The translations under genes and the position numbers were made by a program. The notes beneath the pieces were generated by a model. That model had not been told where the DNA came from. It saw nothing but the letters and a program-made list of their open reading frames with translations, and did not search any database. This document shows positions 1 through 5,597 of a stretch of DNA of 9,422 nt, piece after piece. The stretch spans positions 1 to 9,422 of the forward strand of contig JAQVFD010000063.1 of the NCBI GenBank assembly GCA_028697435.1, written 5' to 3'. How positions within the stretch are numbered: position 1 is the first letter of the stretch; each line of letters starts with the position of its first letter. This DNA comes from Clostridiaceae bacterium (lineage in GTDB: Bacteria > Bacillota > Clostridia > Lutisporales > Lutisporaceae).

Positions 1-2
1 AA

Positions 3-80
3 ACAATAAAAATATTTGATGAAGTAATTACTACAACAGAAAGGGTTAAGGAGAACCAGGTTTTGACCGATAGATTATAG
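3..80 (+). CDS. 3' end of an upstream gene, possibly HlyD-like (partial)
   Basis: Reading frame 3 is open from the window edge to a TAG at 78-80 and gives 25 residues ending in FDEVITTTERVKENQVLTDRL. The other two + frames hit stops within the first 20 bases, and the AGGAGG site of the next gene follows the stop at once, so this is very likely the tail of a real gene. The pattern (D-E-V-I, then V-K-E-x-Q near the C-terminus) resembles the end of HlyD-type membrane-fusion proteins that can precede yggS in Clostridia. That identification is from memory of gene order and a very short tail, so it is weak. Confidence 0.5.
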   Translation, partial: TIKIFDEVITTTERVKENQVLTDRL

Positions 81-93
81 GAGGAGAGTAACT

Positions 94-795
94 TTGCAGG
101 AAATCAAAGATAATATTATTGCCATATCGAGACATATAAGCGATATTTGCGTTAAGAAAGGCAAGGATCCCGATAATATAACGGTAATAGCGGTTACTAA
201 AACCGTAGATACCGACCGTATTAATTATGCAATAAATAACGGGATAAGAAATATCGGTGAGAATAAGGTACAAGAAATAATGGCAAAATATGAAAAAATT
301 GAAAAAAATGTGAATTGGCACTTGATAGGGCATTTACAAACCAATAAGGTAAAATATATAATAGATAAAGTAGCACTTATTCATTCTGTTGATAGTATAG
401 GTCTGGCAGAGGAAATAAGTAAAAGGGCCGGGAAGGCCGGTATTCAAAAAGATGTGCTTATGCAAGTCAATGTGGCACAGGAAGAGACCAAATTCGGTAT
501 AGAATATGAAGAGATTGACAGTTTTGCAGAACAGTTATCCCGGTTTCCGGGTATTAGAGTAAAGGGGCTGATGACCATTGCCCCTTATTACGAGGATACT
601 GAGCAGGCAAGACCTGTATTCAGACGCTTGAAGGAAAAATATGATACGCTGGCAGCAGCTGGTATTCCAAATGTAGAAATGAAATATTTATCCATGGGTA
701 TGACCAATGATTATGTGATTGCAATTGAAGAAGGTTCCAATATGGTAAGGATTGGGACAGGTATTTTCGGAGCAAGGAATTATGATTTATTATAA
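94..795 (+). CDS. yggS: YggS/PROSC family pyridoxal-phosphate homeostasis protein
   Basis: A 233-residue PLP-binding protein of the YggS/YlmE/PLPBP family: a single alanine-racemase-like TIM barrel that holds PLP and keeps vitamin B6 and amino-acid pools balanced in the cytoplasm, with no known catalytic reaction. The PLP lysine is K36 in AVTK. Other family signatures are GENKVQE (55-61), WHLIGHLQTNK (75-85), GLMTIAPY in the middle, and the phosphate-binding end SMGMTNDY...RIGTGIFGAR. Length is normal for the family. The start is TTG at 94, placed by AGGAGG at 79-84 with a 9-base gap. It opens the yggS-sepF-yggT-divIVA division cluster, 12 bases ahead of sepF, and is probably cotranscribed with it. 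Confidence 0.95.
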   Translation: MQEIKDNIIAISRHISDICVKKGKDPDNITVIAVTKTVDTDRINYAINNGIRNIGENKVQEIMAKYEKIEKNVNWHLIGHLQTNKVKYIIDKVALIHSVDSIGLAEEISKRAGKAGIQKDVLMQVNVAQEETKFGIEYEEIDSFAEQLSRFPGIRVKGLMTIAPYYEDTEQARPVFRRLKEKYDTLAAAGIPNVEMKYLSMGMTNDYVIAIEEGSNMVRIGTGIFGARNYDLL

Positions 796-807
796 GGGGG
801 TATATTA

Positions 808-1266
808 ATGGAGTCCAATATTTTAAACAAAGTACTTTATTTCATGGGAATAGGAGAAGCAGCAGAAGAAGAGCATGAGGAGGTTGAAGTATCAAAACCG
901 CAGATAGAAGCGGTAACTACAAGTTCCCACAGAAAGAGCAATGTAGTAAACATACATACTGCAACTTCACCGATGAAGGTTGTTCTGGTAGAGCCTTCTT
1001 CCTATGACGAGGTTCAATCCATATGTGATGACCTTAGAAGTAAAAAACCTGTTATAATTAATTTTGAAGATATGGATAAGGAAGTTGCCAAAAGAATGGT
1101 AGACTTTATCAGTGGTGCGGTATATGCACTGGATGGCACTATTCAGAAAGTTTCTAACGGCATAGTGCTGGTGGCTCCCTCTAATGTAGACGTACTGGGC
1201 AATATAAAGAGCTCTATAGGTGATGAGAATTTTGATTTGGACGGAATTTTCAGTTGGCTTAAATAA
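808..1266 (+). CDS. sepF: Cell division protein SepF
   Basis: A 152-residue SepF. The family links FtsZ filaments to the membrane and shapes the division septum. The first ~15 residues (MESNILNKVLYFMGIG) look like the amphipathic membrane-anchor helix. Residues ~17-55 form an acidic then polar low-complexity linker. The conserved SepF core runs from about 56 to 135, with KVVLVEP, KKPVIINFEDMD, the dimer/ring helix DFISGAVYALDG (99-110) and GIVLVAPSNVDV. Length is typical. The ATG follows a G-rich ribosome site at 794-800. Position between yggS and yggT is the standard Gram-positive arrangement. Confidence 0.96.
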   Translation: MESNILNKVLYFMGIGEAAEEEHEEVEVSKPQIEAVTTSSHRKSNVVNIHTATSPMKVVLVEPSSYDEVQSICDDLRSKKPVIINFEDMDKEVAKRMVDFISGAVYALDGTIQKVSNGIVLVAPSNVDVLGNIKSSIGDENFDLDGIFSWLK

Positions 1267-1287
1267 TTGAAGAATGCGAGTGGTTAG

Positions 1288-1569
1288 ATGAAATTTGTTT
1301 TGGCATCAACTTTATCATATTTTATTGATTTTCTCAATTTTATGATATTAGTCAGAGTTTTATTGTCTTGGTTTAATTTTAACCCTAATAATAAGTTAAT
1401 TGTATTGTTATATCAGTTGACCGACCCGATACTTGAACCTTTTCGGAGGCTTACCGAAAAGTTTGGACTCAATACGGGGATGATTGATTTTTCACCGATA
1501 ATATCATTGTTATTTCTTTATTACATAGCTAAACCATTGCTGCTTACTCTGATATATACCTTCCTGTAA
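1288..1569 (+). CDS. YggT family membrane protein
   Basis: A 93-residue protein with two hydrophobic helices (about 5-27 and 68-90) separated by a polar loop that carries the family signature TDPILEPFRRL (45-55), close to the usual DP-x-L-x-P-x-R-R motif. YggT proteins are small inner-membrane proteins encoded beside sepF in many Gram-positives; their exact role is not settled, though osmotic and division-related roles have been proposed. The gene begins 21 bases after sepF with a weak ribosome site (GAGTGG at 1278-1283), which suggests expression coupled to sepF. Length is normal for the one-repeat form of the family. Confidence 0.93.
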   Translation: MKFVLASTLSYFIDFLNFMILVRVLLSWFNFNPNNKLIVLLYQLTDPILEPFRRLTEKFGLNTGMIDFSPIISLLFLYYIAKPLLLTLIYTFL

Positions 1570-1675
1570 TAGGCGGCTGTATAAAGGATAATGATAGAAG
1601 AAGTTGACGATTCAACAGAATAAGACAGAACAAGAGTTGTTATTAAGAAATACCTGTGATGGAGGTTGAAGGAAT

Positions 1676-2125
1676 ATGATAACTCCGATGGATATTAGAA
1701 ATAAGGAGTTTAAAAAAGGCTTTAAAGGTTATAAGGAAGATGAAGTTGATGAATTTCTGGATAAGCTCACAGCGGATTATGAGCGGATATACAGAGAGAA
1801 CGGTGAGCTTAAGGATAGAATTTCTATTGACAATGAGCGTATAGAAAGCTATAACAGTATGGAAAAATCACTTCAGAGCACTCTTCTGATAGCACAGACA
1901 ACTGCTGAGGATATAGTAGCAAATTCAAGGAAAAAATCAGAAATGATTATTAAGGAAGCAGAGGAGCAAGCCAGAAAAATAATTGAAGATGCCAACAGCA
2001 GCGTTATTAATATCAATAAGGATTTTGAAGAATTGAAGAAGGAAGTTCAGGTCTTTAAGACCAGGTTCAGGACACTATTGGAGTCTGAGCTTGAAGCGCT
2101 TAATGCAACCTTGAAAGATATATAA
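1676..2125 (+). CDS. divIVA: DivIVA domain cell-division/polarity protein
   Basis: A 149-residue DivIVA. The N-terminal lipid-binding domain is clear: MITPMDIRNKEFKKGFKGY, then EDEVDEFLD. In the family, an exposed hydrophobic and basic pair in the GF-K/R-GY turn (here F16-K17) inserts into curved membrane at poles and septa. From about residue 35 to the end the protein is highly charged with heptad-like spacing, so it should form the long parallel coiled coil. The stretch LIAQTTAEDIVANSRKKSE (71-89) is typical of DivIVA/GpsB-like coils. It is on the short side compared with ~165-residue forms, lacking a long C-terminal tail. The ATG is preceded by GGAGG at 1661-1665. It closes the division cluster and ends 10 bases before aroF. 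Confidence 0.93.
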   Translation: MITPMDIRNKEFKKGFKGYKEDEVDEFLDKLTADYERIYRENGELKDRISIDNERIESYNSMEKSLQSTLLIAQTTAEDIVANSRKKSEMIIKEAEEQARKIIEDANSSVININKDFEELKKEVQVFKTRFRTLLESELEALNATLKDI

Positions 2126-2135
2126 AGGACATATT

Positions 2136-2954
2136 ATGGAGTTAAAATACATAGCCAAAGAGAACAGCAAAAGAAAAGTAGTAAAAGTGAAAGGAATTCC
2201 CGTCGGGGATGGAGATTTTACTATTATTGCAGGACCTTGTTCAGTGGAAGATATGGATATGATACTTGATATTGCACTGTGGGTTAAAGAAAACGGTGCT
2301 GCGATTCTTCGAGGCGGAGCTTATAAGCCCCGCACTTCCCCATATTCTTTTCAGGGATTGAAGGAGGAAGGACTGAAATATCTGAAGTGTGTTTCGGATA
2401 AAACCGGTCTTCCTGTAGTGTCTGAAGTTATTGATCCAAGAGACGTGAAACTTGTTTATCAATATGTAGACATGTTTCAGATTGGCTCAAGAAATATGCA
2501 GAATTTTCCGCTCTTAAAAGAAGTGGGTAAGTATGACAAGCCTGTACTTTTGAAAAGGGGGATGGCAGCAACTATTGAAGACTTTCTTATGGCTGCCGAA
2601 TATATTGCCATTGAAGGCAATGACAATATCGTCCTTTGCGAAAGAGGTATAAGAACCTTTGAAAACTATACAAGGAACACTCTTGATATAACAGCGGTAC
2701 CAATCCTTAAAGAGCTTTGCAAGCTTCCGGTCATAGTTGATCCAAGTCATGGAACAGGGAGAAGGGATTTAATACTACCCATGTCTCTGGCATCTATGGC
2801 AGCAGGGGCTGACGGAGTAATGATTGAAGTGCATCCATGCCCTGATAATGCCCTTTCCGATGGGGAGCAGTCTTTGAATCTGAAGGATTTCAAAGCAATA
2901 GCCGAAAGGCTTAATTCGACTAAGGAGTGCTTCTTGGACACCCGCAGCAAATGA
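2136..2954 (+). CDS. aroF: 3-deoxy-7-phosphoheptulonate (DAHP) synthase, core-only type I-beta
   Basis: Condenses phosphoenolpyruvate with erythrose 4-phosphate, the first step of the shikimate pathway. The 272 residues are almost all TIM barrel: AGPCSVE (32-38), RGGAYKPRTSPYSFQGL (59-75), IGSRNMQNF (116-124), KPVLLKRGM (135-143), CERGIRTFE, TRNTLDI, VDPSHGTGRRD and IEVHPCPDNALSDGEQ. Predicted metal ligands by family comparison are C35, H205, E231 and D242, all present. Only about 31 residues precede the barrel, so the N-terminal ferredoxin-like regulatory domain of the Thermotoga enzyme and the chorismate-mutase fusion of Bacillus are both absent. The family also contains KDO-8-P synthases, but the KPRTSPYSFQG and DPSHG patterns favour DAHP synthase. 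Ribosome site AAAGGA at 2124-2129 overlaps the divIVA stop, so translation is probably coupled. Confidence 0.94.
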   Translation: MELKYIAKENSKRKVVKVKGIPVGDGDFTIIAGPCSVEDMDMILDIALWVKENGAAILRGGAYKPRTSPYSFQGLKEEGLKYLKCVSDKTGLPVVSEVIDPRDVKLVYQYVDMFQIGSRNMQNFPLLKEVGKYDKPVLLKRGMAATIEDFLMAAEYIAIEGNDNIVLCERGIRTFENYTRNTLDITAVPILKELCKLPVIVDPSHGTGRRDLILPMSLASMAAGADGVMIEVHPCPDNALSDGEQSLNLKDFKAIAERLNSTKECFLDTRSK

Positions 2955-2981
2955 ATATTTATATACAAATGTTGATAATAT

Positions 2982-3014
2982 AAAGTCATGAAGTGATTCA
3001 TGGCTTTAATTTTT
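2982..3014 (+). terminator. Probable intrinsic terminator after aroF
   Basis: An 11-base inverted repeat, AAAGTCATGAA at 2982-2992 against TTCATGGCTTT at 2997-3007, with a GTGA loop and a single U-G wobble. It is followed after two A by TTTTT (3010-3014). The stem is low in G+C, so strength may be modest. It lies 27 bases after the aroF stop and only 19 bases before the next start, so read-through into the DUF5665 gene is possible. Confidence 0.6.
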
Positions 3015-3032
3015 GCTTCAGGAGGTACATGT

Positions 3033-3323
3033 ATGGATATTGATAATACTGAAATAAAAGAACTGGAAGGCAGAGTGGAGAAAATAGCGCTTATGCTGGA
3101 AAAAGCCAAGCTTGGAGAGTATGTCAGTATTATGAGCAAGCCGAAAACACTCCTGCTGAGCAATTTTATAGGAGGAGTTGCCAGAGGCTTTGGAACAGCG
3201 GTAGGCTTTACCATACTTGGAGCAGTTGTAATCTATATGCTCAGGCAATCTGTGCTCTTGAATCTTCCCATTATAGGCGGATTTATAGCGGAAATAGTTA
3301 AGATAGTCCAGGATCATCTATAA
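3033..3323 (+). CDS. DUF5665 family small membrane protein
   Basis: A 96-residue protein with a charged N-terminal helix (about 5-27), then KLGEYVSIMSKPKTLLLSNF (26-45), a glycine-rich hydrophobic segment (about 42-70, IGGVARGFGTAVGFTILGAV) and a second hydrophobic, possibly amphipathic stretch (74-92) containing NLPIIGGFIAEIVKIV. This layout matches my recollection of the DUF5665 family found in spore-forming Firmicutes, whose function is unknown. The ATG at 3033 is chosen over an in-frame ATG at 3000, because AGGAGG at 3020-3025 sits 7 bases before 3033, and the upstream ATG lies inside the terminator-like hairpin. It is 16 bases ahead of the yteA-like gene and shares a transcript with it, which hints at a sporulation link; that is inference only. 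Confidence 0.8.
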   Translation: MDIDNTEIKELEGRVEKIALMLEKAKLGEYVSIMSKPKTLLLSNFIGGVARGFGTAVGFTILGAVVIYMLRQSVLLNLPIIGGFIAEIVKIVQDHL

Positions 3324-3339
3324 AAAGGAGGCAGTCAGT

Positions 3340-3948
3340 ATGGACAAGAATGAAGTTAAGCACTTTAAGAAGCTATTGTATGAAGAGAAAGAAAAGAGAG
3401 AGGATTCACTTGAAGATGAAAGGATGGGGCATGGAATTTCCATAAGAGATCTGACCGGTGAGCTTTCATCCTATGATAATCATCCCGGGGATTTAGGAAA
3501 TGAGACCTTTGAAGCGGAAAAGAATGTTTCCTTCAGGACAAGGGATAAATTCCTGCTAAGTGAGATTCAGGTTGCCTTGAATAAGATAAACGAAGGGACC
3601 TACGGTCTGTGTGAAATTTGCCATAATGAAATAGATAAAGGCAGACTGGACGTCAGACCATATTCCCGATTGTGCATCAACTGTGAAAAAGAAGTCGGTG
3701 ACAAAGTACAGAATGAAGAAAAGGGAAGACCCATTGAAGAGCAAGTACTTTATCCGCCCTTCGGAAGATCTTTTACAGATAATTCGGTTAAGGACAGTGT
3801 TCAGTTTGATGGGGAGGATACTTGGGAATCGGTAAATGAATATAATGTAAGAATGTCGGATAATGAGTTTGGGGAGGATGAATCCGTAGGATACGTTGAG
3901 GATGTCGAGCAGATAAGTAATGATCAGTACAGGAAGCAGTTGGAATGA
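3340..3948 (+). CDS. yteA: YteA family sporulation protein with DksA/TraR zinc finger
   Basis: A 202-residue protein. Residues 1-85 form a charged helical region carrying the conserved block ELSSYDNHPGDLGNETFEAE (41-60). A Cys4 zinc finger follows, with C91, C94, C112 and C115 in YGLCEIC and LCINC, as in the DksA/TraR fold. After it comes the YteA-specific tail with YPPFGRSF (138-145) and DTWESVNEYN (160-169), then an acidic C-terminus. These tails separate YteA from true DksA. In Bacillus and Clostridia the family is annotated as sporulation-associated; its biochemical activity is not established, and RNA-polymerase binding is only suggested by the DksA-like finger. Ribosome site AAAGGAGG at 3324-3331 is strong. 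The lspA promoter overlaps the last codons. Confidence 0.92.
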   Translation: MDKNEVKHFKKLLYEEKEKREDSLEDERMGHGISIRDLTGELSSYDNHPGDLGNETFEAEKNVSFRTRDKFLLSEIQVALNKINEGTYGLCEICHNEIDKGRLDVRPYSRLCINCEKEVGDKVQNEEKGRPIEEQVLYPPFGRSFTDNSVKDSVQFDGEDTWESVNEYNVRMSDNEFGEDESVGYVEDVEQISNDQYRKQLE

Positions 3949-3969
3949 AATAGTGTTATATGCTATAAT
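3940..3969 (+). promoter_or_regulatory. Predicted sigma-A promoter for lspA-rluD
   Basis: A perfect TATAAT at 3964-3969 is preceded by TGC, giving an extended -10 element. TTGGAA at 3940-3945 (4 of 6 matches) lies 18 bases upstream as a -35 element. Transcription would begin near 3976, about 32 bases before the lspA start. The -35 falls in the last codons of the yteA gene. Confidence 0.6.
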
Positions 3970-4007
3970 AACTGTTGTATTTATTTGTAATTAAGGGGGG
4001 AATTCCA

Positions 4008-4451
4008 TTGTATCCTGTTCTCATAGCAGCAGCGGTTGTCGCTTTTGACCAGATTATTAAGAACATACTGACTAAAGCCCTGGCTTCCGGACCTATTACT
4101 GTAGTAAAGAATTTTTTTAACCTTGTATATGTAGAGAACTACGGAATAGCTTTTGGAATGTTTAAGAATAAGGTTATGTTTTTTATTGTCACAAACTGCA
4201 TCATATCTGTGGTGATGGCATTTATGATCTATAAGTTCCGTTTTAAGAGCATTCCGGTTACGGTATGCCTGTCTCTTATTCTTGGTGGGGCTATAGGCAA
4301 TCTGATTGACAGAATCAGGCTTGGATATGTAATAGACTATCTATCCTTTACAATATTTCCGCCGGTTTTTAATCTTGCGGATTCGGCAATAGTAGTAGGC
4401 GCTATACTGCTAAGCCTTCTTTTGGTATTTAACAAAGATATAAGTATATAG
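4008..4451 (+). CDS. lspA: Lipoprotein signal peptidase (signal peptidase II)
   Basis: An integral membrane aspartyl protease that removes the signal peptide from diacylglyceryl-modified prolipoproteins. From the TTG start at 4008 it has 147 residues and about four membrane helices. Signatures are FDQIIKN (13-19), FNLVYVENYGIAFG (37-50), GGAIGNLIDRIRLGYVIDYL (93-112) and FNLADSAIVVG (121-131). Predicted catalytic aspartates are D110 and D125. The frame stays open upstream to a TTG at 3975, but AAGGGGGG at 3993-4000, 7 bases before 4008, decides for the later start, and the family normally begins just before the first helix. The lspA-rluD pair immediately upstream of pyrR is the same order as in Bacillus subtilis (lspA-ylyB-pyrR). 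Confidence 0.95.
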   Translation: MYPVLIAAAVVAFDQIIKNILTKALASGPITVVKNFFNLVYVENYGIAFGMFKNKVMFFIVTNCIISVVMAFMIYKFRFKSIPVTVCLSLILGGAIGNLIDRIRLGYVIDYLSFTIFPPVFNLADSAIVVGAILLSLLLVFNKDISI

Positions 4452-4452
4452 G

Positions 4453-4500
4453 TACGGGGTTACGGGGTTACGGGGTTACGGGGGTGCGGGGCATGGGGAT
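4453..4500 (+). repeat. 8-bp G-rich tandem repeat, potential G-quadruplex
   Basis: Starting 2 bases after the lspA stop, TACGGGGT occurs three times without change (4453-4476). A fourth copy ends in G instead of T (4477-4484), and two degenerate copies follow (TGCGGGGC at 4485-4492 and ATGGGGAT at 4493-4500). This gives six GGGG tracts separated by 3-4 bases on the coding strand, a textbook quadruplex pattern in DNA or in the mRNA. It ends 15 bases before the rluD start, just ahead of its ribosome site. Base composition is far from that of the AT-rich surroundings. Confidence 0.9.
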
Positions 4501-4515
4501 GCGAGGTGTTGATGT

Positions 4516-5454
4516 ATGGAGGTAAGAGAATACATAGTAAGTCCGGAAGCAGAGGGTGAAAGGCTCGACAGTTTCCCGTCGGAAAGAGTGGAAGGCTATT
4601 CCAGGACTTATATGCAGAAGCTTATTGAAGAAGGACACTGCAAAATAAACGGAAAGGCTGCAAAACCCGGGCTTAAGCTTAGAGAAGGGGATCGGGTGGA
4701 AGCTGTTATTCCTGATCCGGTGCCTTTGGAAGTGGAGCCTGAGAAAATAGATCTGGATATTATATATGAAGATAAAGATATAATAATAATCAACAAGCCT
4801 CAGGGAATGGTGGTGCATCCTGCTCATGGCAATTACTCCGGTACTCTCGTGAATGCCGTGCTTTCCCATTGCGGAAGTCTGTCCGATTATAACAGCTTTA
4901 CCGGAATAAACGGGGTAATGAGACCGGGAATAGTGCATAGAATTGATAAGGATACTTCAGGCATTATAGTGGTTGCAAAGAACAATGAAGCGCATCTATC
5001 CTTGTCAGGACAGCTTAAAGAACATTCAATAACCAGAAAATACACAGCGCTTCTTGAAGGCAGGTTGACAAGCGACACCGGAAGAATAGAAACCCTTATA
5101 GGAAGGAATCCGAAGAACAGAAAACAGATGGCTGTTGTAGGCGATAACGGGAAAAAGGCAGTTACTCAATACAGAGTGCTTGAGAGATTTGAGAAGCATA
5201 CATTGATTGAAGCTGCGCTTGAGACGGGCAGAACCCATCAGATAAGAGTCCATATGGCATATCTGGGGCATCCTGTAGTGGGGGATACGGTATATGGCTT
5301 TAATAAACAGAAGTTTGACACAAAAGGACAGCTGCTTCATGCAAGGGTATTGGGTTTTATTCATCCGGTAAAAAAGGAATATGTAGAATTTGAAGCTCCC
5401 ATTCCGGAATATTTTGAAAAAGTATTAAGACTTTTGAGAAATAGAAGTTTATAG
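4516..5454 (+). CDS. rluD: RluD/YlyB family 23S rRNA pseudouridine synthase
   Basis: Converts uridines to pseudouridine in large-subunit rRNA; the exact sites in this organism cannot be read from sequence. The 312 residues comprise an N-terminal S4 RNA-binding domain (about 14-75, with GERLDSFPSER and KINGKAAKPGLKLREGD) and the RsuA/RluD catalytic domain. That domain shows NKPQGMVVHPAHG (93-105), HRIDKDTSG (141-149, catalytic D144), IGRNPKNRKQMAV (195-207), ALETGRTHQIRVHMAYLGHP (234-253) and GDTVYG. Length is typical. The ATG at 4516 follows GAGGTG at 4503-4508. It lies 64 bases after lspA, separated by the G-rich repeat. Its TAG stop overlaps the -35 element of the pyr promoter. The Bacillus counterpart is called ylyB. 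Confidence 0.94.
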   Translation: MEVREYIVSPEAEGERLDSFPSERVEGYSRTYMQKLIEEGHCKINGKAAKPGLKLREGDRVEAVIPDPVPLEVEPEKIDLDIIYEDKDIIIINKPQGMVVHPAHGNYSGTLVNAVLSHCGSLSDYNSFTGINGVMRPGIVHRIDKDTSGIIVVAKNNEAHLSLSGQLKEHSITRKYTALLEGRLTSDTGRIETLIGRNPKNRKQMAVVGDNGKKAVTQYRVLERFEKHTLIEAALETGRTHQIRVHMAYLGHPVVGDTVYGFNKQKFDTKGQLLHARVLGFIHPVKKEYVEFEAPIPEYFEKVLRLLRNRSL

Positions 5455-5480
5455 ACAAATTATATATGCTATGGTAAAAT
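5452..5480 (+). promoter_or_regulatory. Predicted sigma-A promoter of the pyr operon
   Basis: TAGACA at 5452-5457 (5 of 6 matches to the -35 consensus) and TAAAAT at 5475-5480 (5 of 6 to the -10) are exactly 17 bases apart. TGG just before the -10 makes it an extended element. The -35 begins on the rluD stop codon. Transcription should begin near 5487, just ahead of the PyrR-binding hairpin. Confidence 0.7.
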
Positions 5481-5492
5481 TTATTAAAGATA

Positions 5493-5523
5493 CCTTTAAA
5501 CTTGTCCGGTGAGGCATGGAAGG
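5493..5523 (+). promoter_or_regulatory. PyrR-binding RNA hairpin (anti-antiterminator)
   Basis: The leader RNA contains GTCCGGTGAGGC at 5504-5515. This fits the known PyrR-binding loop: a short stem (5504-5506 with 5513-5515) closing the hexaloop CGGTGA, which matches the C-N-G-N-G-A consensus. CCTT at 5493-5496 pairs with AAGG at 5520-5523 as the lower stem, with internal bulges between. By analogy with Bacillus, PyrR plus UMP would stabilise this hairpin, block the antiterminator and allow termination when pyrimidines are plentiful. Confidence 0.88.
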
Positions 5524-5553
5524 ATTCAAATGATGCACCTTTAATCTGCCTCA
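5510..5553 (+). promoter_or_regulatory. pyr leader antiterminator
   Basis: TGAGGCA at 5510-5516 is the exact reverse complement of TGCCTCA at 5547-5553, and GAAGG at 5519-5523 can pair with CCTTT at 5538-5542 (one G-U). The structure uses the 3' half of the PyrR hairpin and the 5' half of the terminator, so it excludes both. That is the logic of PyrR attenuation. Confidence 0.82.
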
Positions 5554-5565
5554 GGGCAGATTTTT
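5543..5565 (+). terminator. pyr operon attenuator terminator
   Basis: AATCTGCC at 5543-5550 pairs perfectly with GGCAGATT at 5555-5562 around a TCAG loop, and a T-run at 5561-5565 follows. It lies 32 bases before the pyrR start. In the PyrR-UMP state this should stop transcription before the operon. It would also act on any read-through from lspA-rluD, as no other terminator lies between rluD and pyrR. Confidence 0.87.
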
Positions 5566-5597
5566 CGCATCTGAGAAGATGTTATGGAGGAATTATT

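Noticed and set aside
1603..1616. Small hairpin GTTGA-cgat-TCAAC and a TTGACG -35-like hexamer in the same gap
   Set aside because: The stem is only 5 base pairs with no T-run, and no acceptable -10 hexamer lies 16-18 bases downstream.
1590..1623. Ten-codon ORF (ATG at 1590) in the yggT-divIVA gap
   Set aside because: No ribosome site, no resemblance to a leader peptide, and no linked attenuator.
3975..4007. An 11-residue N-terminal extension of LspA from TTG 3975
   Set aside because: It starts at the predicted transcription start, lacks a ribosome site, and would run through the strong AAGGGGGG that serves TTG 4008.
5471..5512. 13-codon ORF starting with ATG 5471 in the pyr leader
   Set aside because: It overlaps the -10 element, begins upstream of the predicted transcript start, and has no ribosome site. 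Control is explained by PyrR.
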